NCBI GenBank assembly: GCA_963747005.1
Contig: CAVVDT010000015.1
Coordinates: 248,001-312,000, forward strand
DNA from: CAVVDT01 sp963747005
GTDB taxonomy: Bacteria > Pseudomonadota > Alphaproteobacteria > Rhizobiales > Aestuariivirgaceae
Reading direction: 5' to 3'
DNA: 64,000 nt
Made by a program: the position numbers and the translations under genes. How positions within the stretch are numbered: position 1 is the first letter of the stretch; the number at the start of each line of letters is the position of its first letter. Under the pieces are notes generated by a model. That model was not told the origin of the DNA. It was given only the letters and a program-made list of their open reading frames with translations, and ran no database searches. This document shows, one piece after another, positions 26,112 through 34,776 of this stretch.

Positions 26112-27548
26112 TCATGTGGCGGTGCCGCCCACGGTGATGCGGTCGAGCCTCAGCGTTGGCTGCCCCACCCCGACCGGCACGCCCTGGCCCTGCTTGCCGC
26201 AGGTGCCGATGCCGGGATCGAGTTCGAGATCGTTGCCGACCATGGAGATGCGGGTCAGCGCGTCGGCACCGGAGCCGATGATGGTGGCGCCCTTGACCGG
26301 GTGGCCGATGCGTCCATCCTCGATCAGGTAGGCCTCGGTACAGGTGAACACGAACTTGCCCGAGGTGATGTCCACCTGGCCGCCGCCGAAGGAAACGGCA
26401 TAAAGGCCGTTCTTCACCGACGCGATGATTTCCTGCGGGTCGCGTTTGCCGGCCAGCATGTAGGTGTTGGTCATGCGCGGCATGGGTGTGTGGTCGAAAC
26501 CCTGGCGGCGGCCATTGCCGGTGGGCCGCATGCCCATCAGGCGGGCGTTCTGGCGGTCCTGCATGTAGCCGACGAGCAAGCCGTTCTCGATCAGCGTGGT
26601 GCAGTTGGTGGGTGTGCCCTCATCGTCGATATTGAGGCTGCCGCGGCGCCCGGCGAGCGTCCCGTCATCGACCACGGTCACCTCGTCGGAGGCGATCTTG
26701 TGGCCCATCAGCCCGGCAAAGGCGCTGGTCTTCTTGCGGTTGAAATCGCCTTCCAGACCGTGTCCGATGGCCTCGTGCAGCAGGATACCCGGCCAGCCCG
26801 GTCCCATCACCACGTCCATCTCGCCGGCCGGGGCGGGGCGCGAATCGAGCAGGACCAGGCTTTGCCTGAGCGCTTCACGCACCAGGTCCTGCCACTTCTC
26901 CTCCTTGAGGAATTCACCATAGCCCGCCCGACCGCCGGCGCCGGCGCTGCCGGTTTCCTGGCGCTTGCCGTCGGAGGTGACGATGGAGACGTTGAAGCGC
27001 ACCAGCGGGCGGATGTCCTTGAGCACCTGCCCGTCGGCGCGGATGATCTCCACCGACTGCCATTGTCCGGTCAGCGCCACCGATACCTGGCGCACCCGTT
27101 CATCGAGCGCGCGCGCGAACTGGTCAGCCCTGGAGATCAGCGCCACCTTGTCGGCGAACGCCATCTCCGAAATGGGATTTTCTGTGCCGTAAAGATGCCG
27201 GTTGGTGCCGCTGGGCGCTTCACCCTGAGTGCCGCCGCCGGCCGATGCAATGGTCCTGACGGTTGCCGCCGCCCGCCGCAGCGCCGCCTCGGTGAGTTCG
27301 CTGGCATGGGTATAGGCCACCACGTCGCCACTGACCGCGCGCAGCCCGAAGCCGGCGTTCTCGTCATAGGAAGCCTGCTTGAGGCGCCCGTCATCGAAGA
27401 CCAGGCTTTCCGAAAACCGCTTCTCGATGAACAGTTCCCCGTCATCGCTGCCTTTGAGCGCCTCGGCCGTGATCCGCCCGGCTGTTGCGCGCTCCAGGTC
27501 GTCACCATCGGGGACGATGTCGTCACGGCGGGAGGGTGTGGCAGCCAT
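26112..27548 (-). CDS. tldD: Metalloprotease TldD
   Basis: 478 residues from ATG 27548. The zinc motif HEAIGH is in GILLHEAIGHGLEGD, the H-E-x3-H form specific to TldD; the partner PmbA lacks it. TldD/TldE form a cytoplasmic protease that trims unfolded peptides such as microcin precursors and CcdA. It lies between ialB and the HAD gene. PmbA is not in this window. Confidence 0.94.
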   Translation of the reverse strand: MAATPSRRDDIVPDGDDLERATAGRITAEALKGSDDGELFIEKRFSESLVFDDGRLKQASYDENAGFGLRAVSGDVVAYTHASELTEAALRRAAATVRTIASAGGGTQGEAPSGTNRHLYGTENPISEMAFADKVALISRADQFARALDERVRQVSVALTGQWQSVEIIRADGQVLKDIRPLVRFNVSIVTSDGKRQETGSAGAGGRAGYGEFLKEEKWQDLVREALRQSLVLLDSRPAPAGEMDVVMGPGWPGILLHEAIGHGLEGDFNRKKTSAFAGLMGHKIASDEVTVVDDGTLAGRRGSLNIDDEGTPTNCTTLIENGLLVGYMQDRQNARLMGMRPTGNGRRQGFDHTPMPRMTNTYMLAGKRDPQEIIASVKNGLYAVSFGGGQVDITSGKFVFTCTEAYLIEDGRIGHPVKGATIIGSGADALTRISMVGNDLELDPGIGTCGKQGQGVPVGVGQPTLRLDRITVGGTAT

Positions 27549-27677
27549 GCTCTTTGGACCTCTTGGAAAGGGGGGCGGGCAAGGCGCAAAAAGCGCTGGC
27601 CGCATCAACGCCTCACTACACCTGCTCTGCCCGACAAAATCAATGGTCGCCCGGCACGACCCCAAAGGCAGTGAGCG

Positions 27678-28313
27678 CTAGTTGTACTGGTCGAGGTTGT
27701 CATAGGCCGCGGTGAAGCCCTTGAGCGACACGGCCAGCGGCACGCCGACACCGGGGGCCTCGTAGATAATGAAGTTGGCCGATGTGCCTTTCTGCAGTTT
27801 TTCCAGCGTCGTCGGCACGATTTCCGAAAACGCCAGGCAGAACCGCGGTGCGCAACGGAAGAACGGCAGCCGGCCCGCCGCGTTGCCGTCGATCTCGACG
27901 GCGATGCCGAGCGGCAGATAGACACCGATGGGAGCGATCACCTGGATCGTCGACAACGTCTTGCTGTCCTTCTTGGTCTTGCGCAGCCAGATGGTAAGGC
28001 CGATCTGCTTGCGCTTTTCATCCTGTACCGACAAGGCCATGCCGCAGGCCTTCGCCGGCGCGCCCTGGGCGATCGCCTGCTGCGATGCCGCCTGGCATTC
28101 GACCGACCAGTCGCCGAAGGTGCCCATCACATCGGGCTTGGCCTGGACGGGCTGTTCTTGTTGTGGTGCCCTGTTGACGCGCGGGCCGAATTGCCGCAAA
28201 TCCACTCCATTCTCGTTTTGCTGGGCTATGCCCGGGCTCGCAGTGGCAAGGAGGCACAAGACGCCTGCGGCAGCAAGGGCGAAGCTGCGGATTTTCGGGG
28301 TTGCGAATGTCAA
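27678..28313 (-). CDS. Invasion-associated locus B (IalB) family protein
   Basis: 211 residues from TTG 28313, chosen because AGGAG lies 6 bases upstream and a clean signal peptide follows (ending PGIAQ). The domain starts FGDWSVEC and has the paired cysteines near C-G-M and FFRCAPRFCL, as in IalB. The family are periplasmic proteins of unclear function; the name comes from Bartonella invasion. The gene neighbourhood ialB-tldD-coxB is common in Rhizobiales-like genomes. Confidence 0.88.
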   Translation of the reverse strand: MTFATPKIRSFALAAAGVLCLLATASPGIAQQNENGVDLRQFGPRVNRAPQQEQPVQAKPDVMGTFGDWSVECQAASQQAIAQGAPAKACGMALSVQDEKRKQIGLTIWLRKTKKDSKTLSTIQVIAPIGVYLPLGIAVEIDGNAAGRLPFFRCAPRFCLAFSEIVPTTLEKLQKGTSANFIIYEAPGVGVPLAVSLKGFTAAYDNLDQYN

Positions 28314-28828
28314 GTGAGGCTCCTCAGGTGGATGGCGGTGGCAGGACGCTAAAGCGCTCGCGATCTGTCGCAATCTTTACCGCTGTCGGCGGCGCAACTT
28401 GTCGTCGACGGGCCAGCGGTAAGGGAATCATCGTCTAACGGCCAAGTCCGTTTCCGTCAATGAGCGCCCGAGGGCTTTGCACATTGCGGCAATGGGCTGG
28501 TATGCTTTCAGGCGAAGGTCTCATAGTTTTCGTGCGAATGAGGCAAAATTCGGTATGATAGGGTGTTTGACAGCATATCTGGCGGGTTTGACGCAAGCCA
28601 CGAGCGGCGCGAAATTTTGCCGCGCCATCTTCCATTGCAGGCTTGCCAGTTATGTGGTTCACAGTCACAACCGGGCGGTTCGGTGACAACAAGGGGGCGG
28701 ACCGTGCGTTGCGCGTGCCGTAATGCCATCGAGGCGTACAGACCAATAACCCCTGCGACGGAATCACGAGGTGCCTTTGACCCGCGGCTGCGGGCGAGGG
28801 CGCGCATTGAGGAAAGAGAGAGCAACGC
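28314..28828. other. Gene-free divergent control region before the oxidase operon
   Basis: About 515 bases between ialB (leftward) and ctaC (rightward). TTGACA at 28567 and TTGACG at 28588 are candidate -35 boxes, but neither has a good -10 at 16-18 bases. No FNR/FixK-type site was found here. Long leaders are usual before ctaC. Confidence 0.45.
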
Positions 28829-29695
28829 ATGCGTTTCCTGAGGTCAGCGACCGGCCTGGCATGTTCGGCGGTCACCATGTTCGCAGCCCAGTCGGCACTG
28901 GCCGACGGACACGGCGAGGCCGTGCCATGGGAAATGGGCCTGCAGCCGGCGGCAACGCCGCTGATGGACAGCATCCACAACTTTCACGCCCTGTTGCTGA
29001 TCATCACAACGGCCGTGGTGCTGTTCGTGCTGGCGCTCCTGGTGATCATCATCGTGCGCTTCAACGCCAAGGCCAACCCGGTTCCCTCCAAGACCACCCA
29101 CAACACCATGATCGAGGTGATCTGGACGGTGGTGCCGATTCTCATCCTGATCGTCATCGCCATTCCCTCGTTCCGGCTGCTCTATCTCGACCGCGACATC
29201 CCGCCGGCCGACCTCACCATCAAGGCGATCGGCAACCAGTGGTACTGGTCCTACGAGTATCCTGACAACGGCGGCGTCAGCTTCGATTCGATCATGAAGG
29301 CCGACAACGAGCTCAAGGCTGGCGATATCCGCCTCTTGTCGGTCGACAACCCGGTGGTGGCGCCGGTCGGCAAGGTGGTGCGGGTCATCGTCACCTCCAA
29401 CGATGTGATCCACGCCTGGGCGGTGCCGTCGTTCGGCGTCAAGATCGATGCGGTGCCCGGGCGCCTCAACGAACTGTGGTTCAAGGCCGAGAAGCCCGGC
29501 GTATATTATGGTGAATGCTCCGAGCTGTGCGGCAAGGATCATTCCGCCATGCCGATCGAGGTTCGCGTGGTCTCCGATGCGGACTACAAGGCCTGGGTCG
29601 CCAAGGCCAAATCGGCCGGTGTCGAGGACGCCAACCGCATGCTTGCCGCGCTGGAGGCTTCGCACTCCAAGCTGGCGGCGGCGGTCAGGCAGTAG
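28829..29695 (+). CDS. ctaC: Cytochrome c oxidase subunit II
   Basis: 288 residues. A signal peptide (to about residue 25) is followed by two transmembrane helices (about 53-77 and 93-115) and a periplasmic cupredoxin domain with the CuA site: His195, then C230-S-E-L-C234, His238 and Met241 in GECSELCGKDHSAMP. It takes electrons from cytochrome c and passes them to subunit I. It is the first gene of the aa3 oxidase operon; GAGGAAAGAGAG precedes the ATG. Confidence 0.96.
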   Translation: MRFLRSATGLACSAVTMFAAQSALADGHGEAVPWEMGLQPAATPLMDSIHNFHALLLIITTAVVLFVLALLVIIIVRFNAKANPVPSKTTHNTMIEVIWTVVPILILIVIAIPSFRLLYLDRDIPPADLTIKAIGNQWYWSYEYPDNGGVSFDSIMKADNELKAGDIRLLSVDNPVVAPVGKVVRVIVTSNDVIHAWAVPSFGVKIDAVPGRLNELWFKAEKPGVYYGECSELCGKDHSAMPIEVRVVSDADYKAWVAKAKSAGVEDANRMLAALEASHSKLAAAVRQ

Positions 29696-29781
29696 AAGCA
29701 ACGACTTTAGAACGGGCGCGCGGCACACCGCCTGAGGCGCTCATCTGCATAGGCACTGTGGAACGAGGAAAGTCTTAAACA

Positions 29782-31434
29782 ATGGCATACGCAGCAGCCC
29801 ATGACGCACACGCCGACCATCCCACTGGCTGGCGGCGCTACGTCTATTCGACCAACCACAAGGATATCGGCACGATGTACTTGTGGTTTGCCATTTTCTC
29901 CGGCGTCGTCGGCGGCCTGTTGTCGCTGGCCATGCGCCTGGAACTGGCCGAACCGGGCGTCCAGTATTTCTACGGCCTTGCGCAACTGGTCTACGGCCTC
30001 GGTCCCGACGCCGCCGTGGATGCCGGCAAGAACATGTACAACGTGTTCATCACCGCCCACGGCCTGATCATGATCTTCTTCATGGTCATGCCGGCGATGA
30101 TCGGCGGCTTCGGCAACTGGTTCGTGCCGCTGATGATCGGTGCCCCCGACATGGCGTTCCCGCGCATGAACAACATCTCGTTCTGGCTCCTGCCGCCGGC
30201 GCTCATGCTGCTGGTGATATCCATGTTCGTGGGCGGCGCGCCCGGCGCCGATGGTGCCGGAACCGGCTGGACGCTCTATCCGCCGCTTTCCTCGACGACG
30301 GGCCATCCCGGACCGGCGGTGGACTTTGCCATCCTGTCCATGCATCTGGCCGGCGCCTCGTCCATTCTTGGCGCCATCAACTTCATCACCACCATCTTCA
30401 ACATGCGTGCGCCCGGCATGACGCTGCACAAGATGCCGCTGTTCGTATGGTCGATCCTGGTGACGGTCTTCCTGCTGCTCTTGTCGCTGCCGGTGTTTGC
30501 CGGCGCCATCACCATGCTGCTCACCGACCGCAACTTCCACACCTCGTTCTTCAAGCCTGATGGCGGTGGCGATCCGATCCTCTTCCAGCATCTGTTCTGG
30601 TTCTTCGCCCATCCGGAAGTCTACATCCTGATCCTGCCCGGCTTCGGCATCATCAGCCAGATTGTCTCCACCTTCTCGAAAAAGCCGATCTTCGGGTATC
30701 TCGGCATGGCCTATGCCATGGTCTCCATCGGCGTGGTCGGCTTCGTCGTGTGGGCGCACCACATGTACACCGTCGGCCTCAGCGTCGACACCCAGGCCTA
30801 CTTCACCGCCGCCACCATGGTCATCGCGGTGCCCACCGGCATCAAGATCTTCTCGTGGATCGCCACCATGTGGGGCGGCTCCATCGAGTTCCGCGCCCCC
30901 ATGCTGTGGGCCATGGGCTTCATCTTCCTGTTCACCGTCGGCGGCGTGACCGGCGTGGTGCTGGCCAATGCCGGCATGGACCACACCCTGCACGACACCT
31001 ACTACGTGGTGGCCCATTTCCACTACGTGCTGTCGCTCGGGGCGGTGTTCTCGATCTTCGGCGGCTGGTATTTCTGGAGCCCCAAGATATTCGGCTACAT
31101 GTACAACTCGTTCCTTGCCCGGCTCCACTTCTGGACCCAGTTCATTGGCGTCAACATCATCTTCTTCCCCCAGCACTTCCTCGGTCTGGCAGGCATGCCG
31201 CGGCGCTATATCGACTATCCGGACGTTTATGCCGGCTGGAACCTGGTATCGTCGTGGGGCGCCTACCTGTCGACCTTCTCGGTGGGCATCTTCCTCTACG
31301 TGGTCGTCGACCAGTTCATGAAGAAGCGTCCCGCCGGCGCCAACCCGTGGGGCGAAGGGGCGACTACCCTGGAATGGACGCTGCCCTCGCCGCCGCCGTT
31401 CCATCAGTACGAGACCCTTCCGGTCATCAAGTAG
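29782..31434 (+). CDS. ctaD: Cytochrome c oxidase subunit I
   Basis: 550 residues with about twelve membrane helices. It holds heme a, heme a3 and CuB, and pumps protons. Visible are the D-channel region GNWFVPLMIGAPDMAFPRMNN, FWFFAHPEVYILILPG (CuB His and the proton-gating Glu typical of A1-type oxidases), HHMYTVG and the K-channel stretch. The heme ligands near HDTYYVVAHFHYV complete the site. A hairpin (GGCCCGCC/GGCGGGCC, about 31447-31470) follows the stop but lacks a T tract, so it is more likely an mRNA-stability element than a terminator. Confidence 0.97.
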   Translation: MAYAAAHDAHADHPTGWRRYVYSTNHKDIGTMYLWFAIFSGVVGGLLSLAMRLELAEPGVQYFYGLAQLVYGLGPDAAVDAGKNMYNVFITAHGLIMIFFMVMPAMIGGFGNWFVPLMIGAPDMAFPRMNNISFWLLPPALMLLVISMFVGGAPGADGAGTGWTLYPPLSSTTGHPGPAVDFAILSMHLAGASSILGAINFITTIFNMRAPGMTLHKMPLFVWSILVTVFLLLLSLPVFAGAITMLLTDRNFHTSFFKPDGGGDPILFQHLFWFFAHPEVYILILPGFGIISQIVSTFSKKPIFGYLGMAYAMVSIGVVGFVVWAHHMYTVGLSVDTQAYFTAATMVIAVPTGIKIFSWIATMWGGSIEFRAPMLWAMGFIFLFTVGGVTGVVLANAGMDHTLHDTYYVVAHFHYVLSLGAVFSIFGGWYFWSPKIFGYMYNSFLARLHFWTQFIGVNIIFFPQHFLGLAGMPRRYIDYPDVYAGWNLVSSWGAYLSTFSVGIFLYVVVDQFMKKRPAGANPWGEGATTLEWTLPSPPPFHQYETLPVIK

Positions 31435-31491
31435 CATGCGTGCACGGGCCCGCCTGTCGGGGCGGGCCGGCACCCCAGCGGTGAGACATTG

Positions 31492-32427
31492 ATGTCTGAT
31501 CTGTCGACAGGAACCGTGAAGCCGCTCGCTGCCGCTGCCGTCGCCGGCACCGGCGGAGTGAGTGACTTTGTGACCCTGCTTAAGCCGCGGGTCATGTCAC
31601 TGGTGGTGTTCACTGCCGCCGTCGGCGTCCTGGTGGCGCCGGGCCATCTGCATCCCTGGCTGGTTGCCGTGGCGGTGTTGGCCATCGCCATCGGGGCGGG
31701 TGCCTCGGGCGCTCTCAATATGTGGTACGACGCCGATATCGATGCCCGCATGCACCGCACCGCCAATCGCCCGGTGCCGCGCGGTGTCATTTCCGCCGGC
31801 GATGCCTTGGGGTTTGGCCTGGTGATGGCGGGGGGCTCCGTGTTCGTCCTCGGCGTCCTCGTCAACTGGGCGGCCGCCGGACTTCTGGCCTTCACCATCT
31901 TCTTCTATGTCGTCATCTACACCATGTGGCTGAAGCGCCGCACGCCGCAGAACATCGTCATCGGCGGGGCGGCGGGCGCCTTTCCGCCGATGATCGGCTG
32001 GGCGGCGGTGACCGGCGGCATCGATGCAGCGAGCATTTCCCTGTTCCTCATCATCTTCTTGTGGACACCGGCGCACTTCTGGGCGCTGGCGCTGCTTCGC
32101 TCCGACGATTACCGGCGGGTCGGCGTACCGATGCTGCCGGTGGTCGCAGGCCCCGCGGAGACCCGCCGCCAGATTCTCATCTATGCCGTTATGACCGTGC
32201 TGGCGAGCGCGCTGCCGCTGTATTTCGGTCTGGGTGGCATTACCTATGCCGCGACCGCCGCCATAGCCGGGGCGATCTTCCTGTGGACGGCGGTGGATGT
32301 CTTTCGCATCGTCGACGAGGCCCGAGCCCGCAAGGCGGCCGGCCGGATGTTCGGCTTTTCCATCGTCTATCTCTTCTGCCTCTATGCCGCCCTGCTGGCG
32401 GAATGGGCCATCGGGCGGTGGGTGTGA
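31492..32427 (+). CDS. ctaB: Protoheme IX farnesyltransferase (heme O synthase)
   Basis: 311 residues from ATG 31492 (an overlapping TTG at 31489 is less likely). Polytopic UbiA-family prenyltransferase that adds a farnesyl group to heme b, making heme o for oxidase assembly. The Asp-rich substrate motif is NMWYDADIDARMHRTANRP and the second is in the middle of the protein. Its stop overlaps the start of the next small gene. Confidence 0.95.
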   Translation: MSDLSTGTVKPLAAAAVAGTGGVSDFVTLLKPRVMSLVVFTAAVGVLVAPGHLHPWLVAVAVLAIAIGAGASGALNMWYDADIDARMHRTANRPVPRGVISAGDALGFGLVMAGGSVFVLGVLVNWAAAGLLAFTIFFYVVIYTMWLKRRTPQNIVIGGAAGAFPPMIGWAAVTGGIDAASISLFLIIFLWTPAHFWALALLRSDDYRRVGVPMLPVVAGPAETRRQILIYAVMTVLASALPLYFGLGGITYAATAAIAGAIFLWTAVDVFRIVDEARARKAAGRMFGFSIVYLFCLYAALLAEWAIGRWV

Positions 32428-32570
32428 TGGAAACGCATCGCCTGACCCCTGAGCAGGAAGCCCAGCGCCGCCGTCGGTCGATCGCCATCGGCCTGGCACT
32501 CGGTGGCCTGGTGGTCTTGTTCTTCATCACCACCATGGTGCGTCTCGCCAGCAACGTGGCGGGGGGATGA
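32427..32570 (+). CDS. CoxF-like small oxidase-assembly membrane protein
   Basis: 47 residues, too short for most gene finders. The start ATG shares bases with the ctaB stop (GATG overlap). A basic N-terminal half (EQEAQRRRRS) precedes one transmembrane helix (about residues 20-42). Small single-pass proteins of this form (CoxF/CtaF) sit between ctaB and ctaG/ctaE in alphaproteobacterial oxidase operons. Function is assembly-related by position only. Confidence 0.7.
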   Translation: METHRLTPEQEAQRRRRSIAIGLALGGLVVLFFITTMVRLASNVAGG

Positions 32571-32684
32571 CATATGCCGATGGATGCTGCTTGTGCGATG
32601 GAGGCAACGTCGTGCACAGTCCGTTGATCAGGGGAAACTGCAACATCCGGCTGCTGCCGGAGCCGACTAGCAAGGAGTAGGGGA

Positions 32685-33539
32685 ATGGCCGAGAGCCACG
32701 CCAAACATCACGATTATCATCTGGTCAATCCCAGCCCGTGGCCGATTGTGGGTGCGGTCTCGGCCTTTGTTCTCGCCGTCAGCGCCATCAACTGGATGCA
32801 CGGCGCGCACTGGGGCACCTGGGGCATACTCATCGGCGTGGCCGGCGTCCTCTACACCATGTTCATGTGGTGGCGCGACATCATCAAGGAGGCCAACGGC
32901 GGCGACCATACCCCGGTGGTGCAGTTGCACCTGCGCTACGGCATGATCTTGTTCATCGCCTCGGAGGTGATGTTCTTCGTGGCGTGGTTCTGGGCCTATT
33001 TCGATGTCTCGCTGTTTCCGGGCGAGGCTATCCAGGCCGCCCGCACTGCTGTCACCGGCGGCCACTGGCCGCCCAAGGGCATCGAACCCTTCAATCCCTG
33101 GCACCTGCCGCTGGTCAACACCCTCATCCTGCTGACCTCGGGCACCACCGTCACCTGGGCGCACCATGCGTTGCTGCACAACGACCGCCAGGGCCTGAAA
33201 TGGGGACTTCTGTGCACCGTCCTGCTGGGTGCCATGTTCACCTGCATCCAGGCTTACGAGTATTCCCATGCCACCTTCGCCTTTTCCAGCCTGCATGGCG
33301 GCAACATTTACGGCTCGACCTTCTTCATGGCGACCGGCTTCCACGGTTTCCATGTCATCATCGGCACCATCTTCCTGACCGTCTGCCTGTTCCGGGCACT
33401 GGCCGGGCAGTTCACGCCGCAGCAGCATTTCGGTTTCGAGGCGGCGGCCTGGTACTGGCATTTCGTCGACGTGGTGTGGCTGTTCCTGTTCGCCTGCATC
33501 TACGTTTGGGGATCGGCCGGCGTGGTGATCACCGAATAG
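32685..33539 (+). CDS. ctaE: Cytochrome c oxidase subunit III
   Basis: 284 residues with seven membrane helices. Typical motifs include FMWWRDIIKEA, FIASEVMFFVAWFWAYF, the HHALLHNDR loop and GFHGFHVIIGTIFL. Subunit III stabilises the enzyme and helps proton uptake. It is preceded by AAGGAG. Between the CoxF-like gene and here only 114 bases remain, so ctaG (cox11), normally in this spot, is missing. Confidence 0.96.
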   Translation: MAESHAKHHDYHLVNPSPWPIVGAVSAFVLAVSAINWMHGAHWGTWGILIGVAGVLYTMFMWWRDIIKEANGGDHTPVVQLHLRYGMILFIASEVMFFVAWFWAYFDVSLFPGEAIQAARTAVTGGHWPPKGIEPFNPWHLPLVNTLILLTSGTTVTWAHHALLHNDRQGLKWGLLCTVLLGAMFTCIQAYEYSHATFAFSSLHGGNIYGSTFFMATGFHGFHVIIGTIFLTVCLFRALAGQFTPQQHFGFEAAAWYWHFVDVVWLFLFACIYVWGSAGVVITE

Positions 33540-33565
33540 GCTGACAGGCCGCACGAAAGCCGACT

Positions 33566-33598
33566 GCACCCCGGTCAGGCCCGACCGGGGTGCTTTTT
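33566..33598 (+). terminator. Strong intrinsic terminator ending the oxidase operon
   Basis: Perfect 11-base-pair stem GCACCCCGGTC/GACCGGGGTGC (33566-33576 with 33583-33593), six-base loop, then five T residues. It lies 27 bases after the ctaE stop. Confidence 0.92.
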
Positions 33599-33627
33599 CT
33601 TGACATCGGCGCCGTCGCGGGAGTGAT

Positions 33628-34020
33628 GTGACGACCATGGCTCATGAACCCTATTACCCCGACCTGTCGCCCATCTCGGCCGGCCTCAAGGGTGTGTGCC
33701 CGCGTTGCGGTCGCGGCAAGCTGTTCAACGGCTATCTCGAAGTCGCAAAATCCTGCTCGTCGTGCGGCCTCGACTACGACTTCGCCGATGCCGGCGACGG
33801 CGCGGCGTGGTTCGTGATGCTGGTGGCCGGCCTGCTGGCGGTGGGCTCGGCGCTGTTCGTCGAGGTCAACTGGCATCCCTCCTACTGGGTGCACGCCGCA
33901 GTGGCGCTGCCGCTGGCGGTAGGGGTGCCGCTTCTCATGCTGCGTCCGGTGAAGGCCATCCTCATCGCCCAGCAATACAAGACCCGTGCCGCCGAGGGCC
34001 GCCTCGGCAAGGACAATTGA
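33628..34020 (+). CDS. DUF983 family membrane protein
   Basis: 130 residues from GTG 33628, or 127 from ATG 33637; GGGAG fits the GTG better. Two zinc-like pairs, C-P-R-C and C-S-S-C, precede two transmembrane helices (about 55-75 and 85-105). DUF983 proteins are conserved beside cox genes in alphaproteobacteria and are presumed assembly factors. The stop overlaps the SURF1 start. Confidence 0.88.
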   Translation: MTTMAHEPYYPDLSPISAGLKGVCPRCGRGKLFNGYLEVAKSCSSCGLDYDFADAGDGAAWFVMLVAGLLAVGSALFVEVNWHPSYWVHAAVALPLAVGVPLLMLRPVKAILIAQQYKTRAAEGRLGKDN

Positions 34021-34772
34021 GCACCGCCGGCGCGCGCTCCCTTTCCTGGGGCTTCGCGGTGACGGTGGGCGTGGCCCTCGCCATCCTCATTTCCCTCGGC
34101 ACCTGGCAGGTCCGCCGCCTCGCCTGGAAGGAAGCACTGATCGCCCGCATCGAGGCGGGTCTGGCGGCCAAGCCCGTTGCCTTGTCGGTTGCCCTTGAAC
34201 AATGGCGTAACGGCCACGACATTGATTTCACGCGCGTGCGGGTTAGCGGGCATTACCGTCCCAGCCCGCAGTTCCACCTGTTCAGCCTGGTCAAGGGAAC
34301 GAGCGGCTGGCAACTGGCCGCGGTGCTCCAGAGCGATGACGCCGGCGCCGTCATCGTCGACCGGGGTTTTGTGCCCGACGGCCTGCAGGACGCAAAGCTG
34401 GCGGCCGTGCCGGCCGGTCCGGTCGAACTGACCGGCGTCATCCGTCTCTATCGCGGAACCAGGGCGCTGTTCACCCCCGACAACAACGCCGTCACCAATC
34501 AGTGGTTCTGGTGGGACACCAAGGCCATGGCCATCGCCGCCGGCCTCGACCCCGCCGACGTGCTTCGGTTGGTGGTACACCGCCAGCCCCAGGCCGGCGA
34601 CCCGCAATGGCCGCTGTCGACGGGCGTCGACCTTTCCGCCATTCCCAACAACCACCTGCAATACGCCATAACCTGGTATGCGCTTGCCTTGGTGCTGGCG
34701 GTCATGGCATTCATCTTTGCCCGCAACCGCTTGGCGGGCCCCGATCGCCACGACGACCACCGGCAAGAGTGA
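34017..34772 (+). CDS. SURF1 family cytochrome oxidase assembly protein
   Basis: 251 residues from TTG 34017, which overlaps the DUF983 stop (TTGA). An N-terminal transmembrane helix (about 12-30, ending GTWQVRRLAWKEALI) and a C-terminal one (about 222-240) flank a periplasmic domain with the family motifs VRVSGHY, VDRGFVP and NQWFWWD. SURF1 inserts or stabilises heme a in subunit I. Its location after DUF983 suits this role. Confidence 0.92.
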   Translation: MSTAGARSLSWGFAVTVGVALAILISLGTWQVRRLAWKEALIARIEAGLAAKPVALSVALEQWRNGHDIDFTRVRVSGHYRPSPQFHLFSLVKGTSGWQLAAVLQSDDAGAVIVDRGFVPDGLQDAKLAAVPAGPVELTGVIRLYRGTRALFTPDNNAVTNQWFWWDTKAMAIAAGLDPADVLRLVVHRQPQAGDPQWPLSTGVDLSAIPNNHLQYAITWYALALVLAVMAFIFARNRLAGPDRHDDHRQE

Positions 34773-34776
34773 ACCC

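Noticed and set aside
28567..28595. TTGACA and TTGACG boxes before ctaC as a promoter
   Set aside because: No good -10 at 16-18 bases from either box; left as an observation only.
29707..31473. 588-codon frame opposite ctaD
   Set aside because: Antisense to the oxidase subunit I gene; no independent support.
31445..31475. Hairpin after ctaD as a terminator
   Set aside because: The stem is strong but has no T tract, and ctaB follows immediately; more likely an RNA stability element.
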